Shown here in pieces: positions 24,136-36,492 of a stretch of 64,000 nt of DNA; positions within the stretch are counted from its first letter, which is position 1, and each line of letters starts with the position of its first letter. The translations under genes and the position numbers were made by a program. Source of the DNA: Ifrita kowaldi (Eukaryota > Chordata > Aves > Passeriformes > Cinclosomatidae); assembly GCA_013398055.1 (NCBI GenBank), contig VZRS01010750.1, positions 186,001-250,000 of the forward strand, given 5' to 3'. Under the pieces are notes generated by a model. That model worked only from the letters and a program-made list of their open reading frames with translations. It had not been told where the DNA came from and made no database searches.

Positions 24136-27100
24136 ATCAATACTCAAATGTTATTTCGCAGTGACAGACAACTTTTCCAATGGCTAAATGCAACAGGGTT
24201 GAACCCTGCACCAAGTCTCTTATGCCAATGACTACTAAATAAAATAATAGAGTATTTTAAAAAGTTCACTGCTCTCTGCCTTTCAGATGTACTTGCAATA
24301 TTCTGCTTGCATGCACTGACAATAAAGCAAGCATTGGGCAGCTTAGTGCTAGGCACATGGCTAAAGCAAATCATACTGCTGCCATGTCAAATAGTTATTC
24401 TCAATAAATTATTTGTTATTTAAGTTAAAACCCAGACCAAGTAACAACACAGCTCTCTTCTCTGGAGGAGTAAAATGGCAACTCAAGCTTTGTGGAGCTT
24501 TGCTGTAAGGAAGATCAACAAAAAGAGATTTCTGCGTGAGGCCTTATAAGGTCAAAAGAGTGAAAATGTCATTGCTATTATAATTCTTTTTTGTTAATTA
24601 GATACATATCACCATAAAAAACCCCTTCATCTTAAAAAATCAACAAAGAACCACACAACAAGCAAAAGACCTCTAGCAGCATTTCTGGGTTTACTTTAAT
24701 TCTATTTCTGTTCTGAAAACCAGATGAAAAAAGCAAGAACAGGCTGACTGTACTGAACTAATTTATTGATAAGTAGTATAGTATCATAAGAAGAGACTGG
24801 AATTATTTCTAACTTTAAACATCATTCTGAAAAAGAATATGATGAAAAAAATAAAATTAATTCAAATTAACCCCCCCCCTCCCCAACTTTATGGGTTTGG
24901 CTAGTATTTTGAAATAACTAGGTTTTTCAGTTCACCTCCTTTGATATATGGCGACATTATTTTATTAGCAATAGATTTTACTGATATAATTATTTTTATT
25001 TGCTGAAATGCCTAAGGTTTTCTTTGATTTGATCTAAACCAAAGTTCTGTTCCTAAATTTTCAAATCTTTTATCAAAGTAAAAAAAATAAAAGTTTGAAA
25101 CCCCAAAACATTATTTCTTTTCCCTAGCTAGTAATTTGTGGGTAAGGGCCAATTCTTCAAAAACATTTGTACACTATGAACATCATTGTTCCCAAATTTG
25201 AAGGCTTCATTCTTAAGGCATCATCTAGAAATGCTGACTTGACAATACTTTATCTGAAGCAAACTCTTACAAGTAAATTTTTCAAAAGTACCTTGGTGGA
25301 GTGATGCCCAAACTTCTGAACAGCAGGTCCTATGCATTCAGTTTATGGACAGACATTTTCAGATAAAGAATTTTTACCAACTTAAAAGCTGACTTTTGCA
25401 GATAAATATTGTATCTCTTGAACTGTCAACAGGACTTGATAGAATCCTGACAGAGCCAAATGCAAACCTGGCTTAAGACCCACTCTCAGGAAATAAAAAG
25501 ATTTGCTGGTGAAGCTCCTTCTCCTTAGAGATCCTTCCGGTACAGATGTGATGCTTATCGACAGGAATGCCTCACCCATCCCTTGGATGAAACAAACTCT
25601 GCTGGCAGGAGGATTTGATGTTTCAACTAAGAGCATGCTAGGGAATCTGTCCTAGTAAAAGTGTCATAAAAAATAAATTATGCTACCAGCTCACACAACT
25701 GTATTAATGAAAGTTGTTAAGAGAAGATCTGGCTTGTGCAGAGCAGAGGATCATTTGGGAAGGGGCAGGAGAAGCTTTTGACATAACTTCAGGTGAAACT
25801 AAGCAGACTTCAAGAGCTGTGACCTGGTGCTAGGCAGAGCTGCATGGTTTTACTCTGTGAAGCGAGGAGCACTAAGGCTTCATACAACTTCATTAGTGCT
25901 GGGATTACTATCTGACCTTGCTCGCCAATCTGAAAGCAGACTCAGACCCTCGCTGTTCATCATTACAGGCAAGGTGTTACCAGATTTAAATAGGTACCCT
26001 CAAAGGAAAAGAAGATCAGTACATCAAAGCATTATCTCTAGTTTATTTAATGTGGAATGGCCAAATGGCAGGCCTTTTTCATGTTTGAGGCTAGAACTGT
26101 AAGCAATTATATCTGTACCATTGTAACTGATCCAGGCAAGCCTGTATACTTACCAGGACGTCTTTCATCCTGTTTAGTTTATATAGCATTATCACCCCTA
26201 GGAGCTCACATTGCTTTCACAGTTTTCTAATGTTTTATAGACATATTGGGTCTCTAGGGATGAAATGAGGTACAGAAAAATAATAGTCCCATCTAGATAT
26301 GGGTACCTGCCTTTATCTGCTGCTTTAGCACTACTGTGAAATACAGTCTATTTTTACAGCTTAAGAAAATATCTGTATCAAAGGAACACAAGAGTAAAGC
26401 AGCAAAAATACCACAAAATTCCACATTCCTGCTAAGCCAGATCTGAGGAGGATACACTAAAACAGAGCTAAAGAGAACAGAAGTGAAGATCTTCTCTGTG
26501 GTGTCTGACTGTGGATTTATTGTTGTGCCATGGCTTGGGAGGCCTGCAGAAAGCTAATATTATTCAATCTCCATTCAAGCTAGCTCTGCAACCAAATCTG
26601 AGCATTTCCCTTCATTTTATTTAGCACCTGAAATGTTACTAGCTTTCACTAAAAATCTCTTCAGGGGCAGCTGTGCCTCCTTCCCTGACGTTGTGTCCCT
26701 CCTACAGTGTGACACACAGCCTCTCCTTCCAGCTGCTCTGCCCTTTTATTTCCCTTCAGGGACCATCCTCCTTGTGAGGAAGGCTAAATGCTTTCTCTGC
26801 AGGAGTATTTCAAGGGTGTTTAACAAACCAGACTTGTGACACCCAGGGCAGAGTGGCACAAAGCCCCAGGGAAGGGCACTCAGACAGCAAGGAACTCTGG
26901 ACGCCGGTGAAGAGCTCTGCTTTCCCACACAGCTTTTAATAGCATTCCAGGCATGACCGATGCTGCCCAGCACCCAAACAATACCTTCTGCAGTACCTTT
27001 TCCTGTATAGAAAATGTTCAGGGGAGGAAAAGACACGGGAGAAGATGAAGTGTCTGCTATGGTGAGTGATGTGTCACCACCAAGTAACTGCCCTCTTCCA

Positions 27101-29067
27101 GCTTTTATCCAACATCCTAGAGCTTTTGCCTGAGGACTTTCAGTTGAGGGCTTTGTTCTGGGAGATTGAGAAGTAATTTGTTCATGGGAGAAACAGCAGC
27201 AAACAGGCAATGCTATTCAATATTTTGAGAATGTCCCCCTCTCTTTCTTCATGAGACTGGATCTGACCCCAGTGACACCAGTCGCTGAGACTTCATCTGC
27301 CAGAACGGCTTTGGACTGTGGATGCCTTTGGCTTTTATACACAGATGAATCTGTAAGCATGTTCTTCTCCTTAGGTGTGCATCATTTGTCTGTGGTAGGC
27401 TCTGCTGGGCGACAAAGCTGCTTACTTCTCTCTGTTCAACTTAGCCTGTCCTCAACTGAGTTTAGTGGGACATTTGATTTGCTCTCTCCTTTGCCTACCT
27501 CTCAATAGGAGCTGTGGTTTCAGGATATGAATCCAGGAGGCTGAAGGTCTATCTGGAGGACCTAAACCTAATGTAAACGATGAATGAACAAATGTAATAA
27601 CCTAGGTGGATCAGCACAGAGATTTATGGATGCTTTTGTAAAGGAAAGTTGTGCCTTCAAGTAATGCAACCGGAAAAAAAGAACATTCTATGGTATGGCT
27701 TGAAAAGCTTTTCAGTCTTGAAAAGACAATTAGTGTCATTAAAAAGAAGGAAAAACAAGGTATATGCTTTTTTTCAATTTAGAGGTAATGAGTGTGCTAC
27801 ATAGTAGTACTGGTGCAAGACATGTAACAATTAAAAATTGTTCTCAAGAGCATTTCTCAAAAGGGACGTGTCTCCCACATATTTTGTGCAGCAGACTGAT
27901 TGGGATGGGCTACCTTTTTTCCTCAGGAATTAATGACCATATGACTTGTAACACAAGCCAGCCCTTCTGCAGCACAGCTTAGCACTCTGATTTCTCCAGA
28001 CAGGAGAAATTAATCTTGCTACACACCTCTACAGGGGAAAACTCATCTCTCAGCCATATTATTTTTAATGTGATGGTAAATGCAGTCACATCAACACAGA
28101 CTGCTTCAGCAAGCACTGGATGGGAGGTGGGAAACAGGAAGTTTTTTCAACAATGAAGAAAAGAACTAGGATTTTCCAGGCCTAAAAGTCCGGATTCTTC
28201 TTCTTCTGCAATGGTTTAACACCATTAACAGACAAGCAATGGAAGTTCAAAAATTCTTTCTTGTGGCCAAATCCTGAGGCATCTGAGCAAAAGGAATTGG
28301 CAAAATTGATATTCATATTGAACAGAATGGAGGAAAATGCATTTTTCAGGAGCCTTAGGGAGCCACAACACATGGGTGTCTACTTGAAAAACCAGTCTCT
28401 CAGGAATCACAAAACTTACTGCACAAAAATCTGTTTCTTATGAAGACTAGTTCAGTGCATGGACAACAAAGTGGCATGTGGCTCTTTTATGCTGGGTTTT
28501 ACATTAACTACTTTTAAATTTCACTCAGCTCAATAACGATTTTAGGATAAAGTTGCATCTCATTACCTAAGACACGCTAGTGACAAACCAATGTTGAATG
28601 GTAGTCTTCTGCTTTCCCTTACCTTCCCTCATCTTCACTCCTTTTCCTTGCACAATCTCTGAAATTCAGCCCTGTGCTGGGCTAGGTAAGTTCCCTGGGA
28701 AGACAGGTAGGGTGACTAAAAAAAGTGACCTTTTTCTTGCTGGCTTCACAAGCTGAACCAGTGAAAGGGCTGATGAGCACCACATGTCGCCCAAAAAAAG
28801 AAGAGGAAGAGCCTGACTCAGAGAGGAGCAGGCAAAAAGAAGGACCTCCCTCTTGGCAGCAGTGAGTTGCTAAACTATCCCAGCTTCACCCTCAGAGGAA
28901 GGAATGTGAAAAAGAGCAAAGTAAACAAAACAGCAGCAAGGTTTTAAAGGTGTTGGTGGAACATGCTGACAGGGAAAGACAGACCTGGCTGGGTTATGAT
29001 GACCTGTTGTTTTTCACCCTGACTCTTGCATTTGGATGCAGAAAGAGCTGCTGAGAGCTGCAGCCTC
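24136..29067. other. Non-coding DNA without recognised genes
   Basis: Includes a poly(C) interruption at 24871-24884 and many AT-rich tracts. The longest frame is 154 codons (26746-27210, minus), in a GC-richer patch with no recognisable domain, and a 68-codon plus-strand frame overlaps its start-distal part. I see no supported gene. Confidence 0.5.
24871..24884 (+). repeat. Poly(C) tract
   Basis: Nine C residues, one T and four C residues, in an otherwise AT-rich context. Confidence 0.85.
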
Positions 29068-29115
29068 AGAGGGAGATGAAGGAGGAGGGAAGGGAGAGAG
29101 AAGGAAGCAGGAGGG
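29068..29115 (+). repeat. Polypurine (GA-rich) tract
   Basis: About 48 bp of almost pure purine on the plus strand, interrupted only by a T near 29077 and a C near 29108. Such mirror-like tracts can adopt triplex structures and are common microsatellite derivatives. Confidence 0.75.
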
Positions 29116-30470
29116 TCTACTCTGGCAACACTGATTCTGGATAATTTCTCTAACCTTTGATAGGGAAAATAGCCTCTCTAGGGAAATACAGCGCTTTTGA
29201 TATTTGATGAAAGTTCTCATGAATATTTTGATATTTCAACCTACCAGTGACTCCTTTGGACAGGAAATGTCTTATGGGAAGCAGAATAAAGCAACTTTTA
29301 GAGCAATCGTCATCATATTTCAAGCACTACTAGCTAACAGGATTCTCAAGTTACTAAAAACTTTCCTCTGGCTAATATAGACCCTATTAGTGAAGTATTA
29401 TATTATTTGTCAAGAATGCTTTATAACACTGCCCATGCCTGCCTACATGAACTAGAAAACTACAGTCAGCAGTTTGCTAGCAAGATTCATATTTAAATGC
29501 TGTTCCCGTGCTTGCAGCCTGGGACAATGGGTTAAATAAAGTCTTGCAAAGGAAGACATAGACAGCCAATTCAGAATCTGAGCATGGCTTGGTGAGGTAC
29601 CAAGGTGGTTTGTATTGTTGCTTCTACTGACAGCACCATGTAGAAGCACTTGCAACATTCTCCTCTGGAGTATCTTCATTCTCCAGCTACCTTCCCTTCA
29701 TGCCCATCTGTTGTTCTGCAACCTGGTGTGTAATACAGTAACAGAGTGGAAGGCAAGACCAATATCCAGAATATAAACATTTACTCTTCAGTCCAACCAT
29801 CTCCCACTCTAAGCTCATACACTTCTATTAAGCTTGAGCTTCCTCTCTCTGCACTGCTGTTTGAGAAAATGCAACCATGGGCATATTTTTATTGTTTTGC
29901 ATGCTGCCTCTCAGCTTTTGCTTAGACATAACAGGTATTGGTGTAGCAAATATTTCACAGCAGCTCATCTCCTGCTAGTGCAGTTGCAAAACCAAAACAC
30001 ACAACACAGGAGAAATACAAGGTTATAAACTCTTTTAAAGCTTTTCAGAATGCTCGTAAGACTTTTAGCAGGAAAAAAGCATGACTGATCAAATTACTTG
30101 AGCACTATCACTGAGCATGATGGGACATGACTTTTGGTTGTCTTGTTATCTAGTAGAAAGGTTTCCAACTGGTCTGGAAAGAAAAAAAAACAGGAAGAGA
30201 ATGTGGGAAACCAAGGATCAGCCCATGATCTCTTTAAAGGACTATGATCAGACAAGGAAGGATGTGCTACTCCAGGATTTTTTCAGGAGTGACCAGTTCA
30301 GAGAACACTTTTTCTGAAACAGAAGAGGGGAGAATGAAAATGTCACTTCATCAGACTGATTACACCACTCAGCTACAAGAAGGACAACTGTGATACAGTC
30401 CCTGCCCTGATTAGTGTTAAAATTGTAATGGATCTTAAGTAATTATTAAGGAATTATCATAAGGGAGTAT
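29116..30470. other. Non-coding DNA, nothing recognised
   Basis: Only short frames without domains. No repeat family recognised. Confidence 0.5.
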
Positions 30471-30472
30471 AA

Positions 30473-30502
30473 TTAATACCTATTATTTGTAATAGGTATC
30501 AA
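30473..30502. repeat. Short AT-rich hairpin
   Basis: Perfect 10-bp arms ATACCTATTA (30476-30485) and TAATAGGTAT (30490-30499) with a 4-nt loop, extendable by about three pairs with one mismatch. Confidence 0.7.
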
Positions 30503-30865
30503 GCATGTGGATGCATTTGGGAAGATGAAACCATCAATCAGAGGTAAGATTCAGATTTTGTTCTCTAAGTATCCAAATTAATCATTAAACCCTCTCAAAT
30601 TCACATGTCACACCTGACTTTAGTCTGTTTCTGGGGGTGTATGTTACACATTTTGTTCTATAGTCTGCTGCCACACAAAGGAGATGCCATCTTGAGACTC
30701 ATCAGTGTCTCAACACAGCCTTGTCTGACCCATTTGGGTGTGACAAAGGCTCTCATCGCGTGCCCTCCACGGTGAGGATGGTGGGAGCTGGCTGGGGGCC
30801 GAGTGCCTCTTGGCTGGAGCACAGAAGGCAGTCCACGACAAGCCTTGCAGGAAGTGGGATGGAGG
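30503..30865. other. Non-coding DNA flanking the LTR
   Basis: The last 130 bp (about 30735-30865) become GC-richer with several CpGs. They may belong to the adjacent retroelement, but I cannot assign them. Confidence 0.4.
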
Positions 30866-31493
30866 TGTGGTGGTTTAACAGCAGCAGGAATTTAATGCCC
30901 AAATAAGCCACTCCCCTTCTCTGCAGCCCTTCCAGTAAGGAAGGGACAGAAGCAGAGACTATGGTTTGAGATAATTTACTGAAAGCAAAGAGCAACGGAA
31001 AAACAAACTCACAGTAACACCAGCAATATTAGTAACAAAAGTATACAAAAAGAGATGTTTTATCCTCAAAAAAGGTGCTCAGCGCCAGGAAAAAGAACAA
31101 GATGATGGACACTCCCTGTAGGTGGCATCCTGCTGGCTTCCCCAGACAAAGATATGATGGCCCTGTTTCATTCCTGCACACTGTGGCACATGGCAGCCAG
31201 GAATAAAGGCACTTTGGGGACTGCTCCTGTGCACCCTGGCACATGGCCATCAGGAACAAACACAAGATGCTGAGGGGGCGAGGGGGCTCCTGCAGCTTGT
31301 GTTCTGCCCCTCCCTAGCCAAAACAGCAAAAACCAATGAGAAACCCCCCAAAAGCTTCATCTTCCAAGTCGAGCCATGTCACTGCTCTGCTGGGCTCAGT
31401 TCTGCACAGGTGCCTTTCTGCAATTTCTATTGCTTTGCCATGCTGGAGGTTGGTCCCACAGGCTCCTTTCCCACCGCTCCCCTGCGCTCCTTT

Positions 31494-31552
31494 CAGCTCA
31501 GCTTGGCTGGACTGGGCTCAGCTCAGCTCCTGTGGGCTGGGCTCCCTTCAGC
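31494..31552 (+). repeat. GCTCAG-type short repeats inside the LTR
   Basis: The motifs 'cagctcagcttggctgg', 'gggctcagctcagctcctg' and 'gggctgggctccc' repeat imperfectly, suggesting local slippage in the GC-rich part of the element. Confidence 0.5.
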
Positions 31553-31802
31553 AGGACTGGGGCTCATCCCCACCAGTCCATTCCCTGCTGGCACTGCCAT
31601 CCAACACCCATCGATTTGTGTTTCACTGCTTTCCCTTCAGCACCCCATCCTCTAACTACACTACAGAGAAAAGTGCAGAGGGACCTGCAGGGCAGCACAG
31701 GGATCAGACCCACAGGGGTAAATCCCAACAGTCTCACTGCTGGAAAGACAAAAAGGCAAAATGGCAGCAGGTCTGGGGGTGGGCTCCTTTTCTCCCTGGA
31801 GC

Positions 31803-31905
31803 CACGCCCCCAGTGATGACGTTAGGCATTGAATAACACTTGGCCACGCCCATACCGTGCTAAGCCCCGCCCCCTGCAGTCAGGATGGCGCCTTGCTGTG
31901 TCAGC
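31803..31905. promoter_or_regulatory. GC-box / CRE-like cluster in the LTR
   Basis: Within about 100 bp lie CCACGCCCCC (about 31803), TGACGTTA (about 31817), CCACGCCC (about 31843), CCCCGCCCCC (about 31865) and GATGGCGCC (about 31884). These resemble KLF/SP1 boxes, a half-palindromic CRE and a YY1-like core. Their density fits the U3 promoter part of an LTR read on the minus strand. No TATA box is evident. Activity is not known. Confidence 0.4.
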
Positions 31906-33090
31906 GTGGGGAAAATTTGGATCCAGTCTAGGCACAAAACAGCAAAGCCCTTCACAGTTGAACAGAACCAACGTGGGCACAAACACTCCTAGAGGCAGCT
32001 GAGCCAGGTGGTTCTCCAGCACTAAGCTGATCCATGGGACACTCCAACAAAAACTAGAATTTCTATTTTTTTCTTTAACATAAGGCCTTTTTTTGTAGCA
32101 ATTCACAATAAAAAATTGATGGTCATTTGCAATCGATTAAACACTACAACACCAAAAATCAGTGATGGAGCTCATAAAGCTCCAGTATTTCAGGGCAAAT
32201 ACCTTTGTCGGTTCTCGATTGCAAGAGCCATATGAAAGTGTTACTGGAAATACAGCAGATACAGTGGTGAGAGCTGTTGAATTGTAAAATTATTTTGTCT
32301 TTTCAAGCCTGATAAAACCTGTGACTTCAATCAAAGTTTCATTTCTGGCTCCTTTGCATGGGTCAAGAGCTGCTTCAGGGGACACAAGGCACTTTCCCAT
32401 GGGCCAGGTGTATATATCCCAGGGGTTCTCTGAGGAGCACCAAAGGATGATTCTAATTCAGCAAGAAGTTTCAGCTTGAAAATAAAAAAAAAAAGAAAAA
32501 AAAATCAGTTTGGTCCCTTTTCCTGATGCAGGTTTCTTTTCATCCTTATATTTGTCGCAAATCCACAAAAAACGCCACCCATTTCTGAGAGCAGTAGAAA
32601 GTACTTAGTTTTCCATTGAGATTTTGATAATACAGTTGCACAAGTATTGCAAATGGCCAGCTCCTTCTTTTTCACAGGGTTATGAATCAAGCATGTTCTT
32701 TTCAAGTAGCATGGAAACAGACATCAGTAAATCAATCTAGACATATTAAAAGGTAAGCCTTATTTATTCAAATATTACCTCTTTTCTCTGTGTCAAACTT
32801 CTAGCAGACTGAAAGACTCAAAAAAAGGTCACATATCTAGAAAAGCCAAGTTGTTTAAAAGCTTGAGAATTATTATTTTTTCATGTCTCCCCAGGTGCCT
32901 GGATTGAGCAAAGGTTTAGATTTTGTCTCAGAACTGTTGTAAAAAGTTAATTTAAGTGAACTGCTATATTCATGAACAAAGAGACTTTTTACACTCAGTG
33001 ACGTGGGTCATTAATTGGACATCTCATTCATCACAGACCCTTACCAGAGAAAACAAAGAACAAGAACAAAAACAGGACCCTGGCTTTGTC

Positions 33091-33110
33091 AAAAAAAAAA
33101 AAAAAAAAAA
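33091..33110 (+). repeat. A20 homopolymer
   Basis: Exactly 20 A residues. I looked for a retrocopied gene body immediately upstream and did not recognise one, so it is listed as a simple repeat. Confidence 0.9.
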
Positions 33111-34506
33111 GTTTAAGGAATCTGCATTTAATCAAAACATGCAAAACAATCTCCAGATACTGTCTGGCAACAAATTTAGGATTTGCAGAGCTGAAGTGTT
33201 CATTTGCTTGGCTATAAATATTACATTGATGAAAGACAGTCCTAACTCTGTCTTCCACCACTTCACTTCTGATAGGGAAGTTAAGATTTTATGTGTTTGC
33301 TTAGAAACCCATTAGATCTAACCTTTCCAGGAGAATTACAAAGGGGAATGATAAATGACCGTGTATCAGTTCAGGGGAGGGAGAGGTTTCATCTGGGATA
33401 CTGCAGGGGTAAGTACTCAGTCTAGGCATATTTGATGTTATCATTCATGATGTAGCATATAAATGAAAATCAAAGATTACACTAAGGTGGGAAGAACTGT
33501 TAATGCTAGAGCAAAAAAATAATTAATATGACATCAAGCGGTTAGGAAGAGGAGCAAGAAAACAAAATTAAGAGTGGAAAAATGCAAGATATACCTGTGA
33601 GAAAACACTACAAAGAGATAAAAAAGCAATAATACAAGGACTGAAGCTGAGCAGGATATTAGACATACACTTGCAATGACAACAACAAAAGCCAAATGAG
33701 CTGTTATGCTTTCACAGGCCTTAGGTCACTGTGCTAACTTAGCTAACTGTGGAATTGGTAAACCTTTTCCATATGAATTGGCAGCAAAAACACATTTAGA
33801 GAAAGGAGATGATCTGTGAAGTGTGTGAGCAGAGTTTTGTATAACCAAGTCAGAGGTTGCTGACTCTTGCTGACTATTAGGTTCTGCAGAGTCTTGGCAG
33901 AAGATTTTCGGCTACCTATGCAAGCCTTGCCTGAGATCCTTCTACAAGCACCAATGTGAAGTCTGCAGAAGGAACCAAGAATTTGGGGTTTAATTTTTGC
34001 ACAATGGCCTCTCTACTTCACTGCAGAATTTAACCATCAGTAAACACAGAAGAGAAAAATACTGAGCTGCGTACAAATAAAAACATCACAGATACAGTCT
34101 GTTCTGTGGACTTAGCACTGCATGGGCTGTGCTAATTATTAATTTTTATTTGAGCGTCTGTATTGGGCTAAAACAATATCCTTGCAGTTGAACACTATCA
34201 AACTGAAGTATTTGGTGGTGGAGTTTGAATACTATTTTGAATGCAACTTCTTGGGAAAATATGGAGCAATACAATAAAATTTTATATTATGTAAAGCACA
34301 ACACCTTCTGAAAGAAACATCACACAACAGAGAACAGTAATAAAAAAAGCCCAGGAATTGGAGAAAAATAGTGCAAAACCATCTTTTAATTGGTGACACC
34401 AAATATATAAACTTCACTATTGCAAATATTTGCTAAAATCTGTGCATGAGCAGAGCAGAGTAGAAAACACACAACATTTTATCCTCCTTAGGATTAGTGG
34501 CTGCTA

Positions 34507-34527
34507 TTAATAAATAAATAAATAAAT
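34507..34527 (+). repeat. TAAA tetranucleotide microsatellite
   Basis: About five consecutive AAAT/TAAA units. Confidence 0.9.
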
Positions 34528-35949
34528 CACATGAAGAATAATTTTTCTCTACTCAAATATAAATTTTCACACTTTGTCTAAAATTTTCCACACATAAACT
34601 CCTGGTTATGTTTTACACCATGTTCCCTGCTTAATAACTGCTCACAATCAACCTAGGAGAATAACACCAGTTTATCAGGAACTGGGCTCAGCTATGAAAG
34701 ATTATCAGAGAGCACTATAAAAATGCTGCTGTTTGCAAGAGACCACTAGGAACAGTACATTATGCCCTGTAAAGCAGCCAGGGCAGTTTTATTAAGGTCA
34801 GATGGCATTTGAAGACAAAATCACTAAGAAACATATTACAAAAGGCTTTTATAGCATGGTCTTGTTGTGAAAACACCTTAGGGACTTAAGTGCATGTGTA
34901 CATATGTTACTTGATTTTAGTTCCATGACTTCATGTACAGTCACCCAGTCTACCAGTGAAAAAGTTTTCTTTCTTATCGCTGCTGTTCCAAGACCTTACC
35001 GTACCTGGTATAGAACTTTGTGTGTCATACAGCATGAAAATAAATCAGGCTTTTGTCAATTCCACTGACTATTAAAAAAACCTGGCAAAACCAGATGAAA
35101 GAACAAAGACATAAAATACAGATTTAAAAAAAAAATCAAAATGCATTCTTTTGTAATTAATTAAGTTTTAGTATGTTAAGACAGGAATGGATTTGAATTG
35201 CTGTCCCTTTGAAGGCAGACACTGAACCCAGCAATCCACTGTAGTCTCCGAGGAACTAAGAGAGCAGAAGCAGGGAGCCAAGTTTTAATGCAGCAAGACC
35301 AGGAAGGGGGAAGAACTGTAGAGCAGTGCATCAGCACAGTCCTGTTTCCAAGCTCCTTGCTCAAGGAAACAGCTGTTGATTCTGCAGAGGATTCTGCAGT
35401 CAGAGGTAGCCTTGCAGGAGGTAAACAATCCTGCTGGTGAAGTCTTGAGTCAGACCTTCCCCCTTTTTTAGGTACATTGAGAAGCACACTTTTAAATGCT
35501 GGTTTAAAAACATGCATGAAGATGAAAATGTGAAGACAGAAACCATTCTATAAGGTGTTTTCTTTCGTAAAAGCTGTACTTCTGACTTAGCCACTGTCAA
35601 AGAATTGCAATAATTGCACCATTTTTTACATTCATTAAATCAAGATACCAAGTCATTCCTTAAAATTGCCTTGATTATGCTAAGGTGTTCTGGATTTTTA
35701 AGAATCAGTGCAGTATAGAACTATTCCAGCTACCAGACTAATTTTGCACTGATTCTCTGCATCTTCAAGTTTCCTTTTTGAAGTTCCATCAGCAATACTG
35801 GAGTGACATATCCAGCCTTAATCACAGTATTGTCATCAATATGGTAACATTTTCTCTAAAATCATAGAGCCCGAAGTGGTTTTACATCATGGTATTATTT
35901 CATGTAGATCTGGCTGTTTATACTAATATCACTTCACCTTTCCTAGTCC

Positions 35950-36470
35950 CAGAGGACATGTTTGCAGGAGGAAATCCTATTTTACTATTGGTTTCTTTGT
36001 TCCTAGAAGCATGACCTGACATTCAGTTGTGTTACAATGAGCTCATTTTCCCAGCATATCTTATCAGTCCCTGTAGTTATTTTCTATTTACCTTTTACTT
36101 TTTAATCGCTTGCTAATGTTAGCAGCAATGGTTTTATACTTTTTTGCCTGCCATCACCAAGGACAGTGTAAGTAGACAGAGAATAGATCCCAGAGGGACC
36201 CACTAGAAACCTCCTGTCAGACAATGATTTCAGTTTACAATTGCCTTTTACATTCTGTTGGTAGCTGGGCTTAACCTGTACGATATTTCCTGTATGTATC
36301 ACATATACTGTATTATGGCAAAATATTATGGGAGACTAGATTCTTTATGGGTATTTGTTGTTTCAGCACATTTTTCTTATTAATCCAATTTGTGAATTTA
36401 ACAAACCATTTTTTGACAGATTTATTTTCATGCAAACCTTGCTGAATGTCATTAATAATTACACTTTTAA
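35950..36470 (-). mobile_element. Ancient CR1/L3-like LINE fragment, antisense
   Basis: Plus-strand landmarks follow an antisense CR1/L3 reverse-transcriptase region: 'gaagcatgacctgacattc', 'agatcccagagggaccc', 'actagaaacctcctgtcag', 'acaatgatttcagtttac', then 'tttgacagatttattttc', 'atgcaaaccttgctgaatg' and 'tcattaataattac'. The last three correspond to the conserved stretch that in better copies reads as a 'ccatgctgatt'-like block. Heavy divergence and indels leave no ORF. Both ends are approximate. Confidence 0.6.
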
Positions 36471-36492
36471 TTTTTTTTATTATTATTATTTT
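36470..36492 (+). repeat. T-run and TTA microsatellite
   Basis: A T-run followed by four TTA units, abutting the old LINE fragment. Confidence 0.8.

Larger units (their letters stand above)
30866..31930 (-). mobile_element. Probable solo LTR of an avian endogenous retrovirus
   Basis: The plus strand starts TGTGGTGGTTTAAC at 30866, the reverse complement of the GTTAAACCACCACA end found in a very abundant class of bird ERV LTRs. It continues with 'ggtttgagataatttactg', again like that class, and later a GC-rich block and TGACGTTA near 31817, where that class carries a TGACGTCA-type site. Read this way, the LTR lies on the minus strand. No gag, pol or env frame is visible nearby, so it is probably a solo LTR. 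Frames of 118-166 codons within it overlap in all three plus-strand phases and reflect GC content. The right end is uncertain and I found no target-site duplication. The exact family is not assigned. Confidence 0.55.
31931..35949. other. AT-rich non-coding DNA with simple repeats
   Basis: Contains A-rich runs at 32480-32503 and 33091-33110 and a TAAA tract at 34507-34527. A segment at 32100-32380 is non-repetitive and motif-rich but unassigned. No frame has a domain; the 119-codon frame at 32956-33315 runs through the poly(A) tract. Confidence 0.5.

Noticed and set aside
26746..27210. Minus-strand open frame of 154 codons
   Set aside because: No recognisable domain, a locally GC-richer sequence, and an overlapping plus-strand frame. 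No coding signature.
28813..28821. TGACTCAG AP-1/MARE-like site
   Set aside because: A single short motif without supporting context is expected by chance in 64 kb.
31336..31836. Open frame of 166 codons, the longest in the window
   Set aside because: Frames in the other phases of the same strand are also open (118 and 146 codons) and the region is the GC-rich body of an LTR, so openness reflects base composition. No domain is seen.
33060..33110. A20 tract as the tail of a processed pseudogene
   Set aside because: The sequence upstream shows no recognisable coding or mRNA-like body and no flanking target-site duplication was seen.
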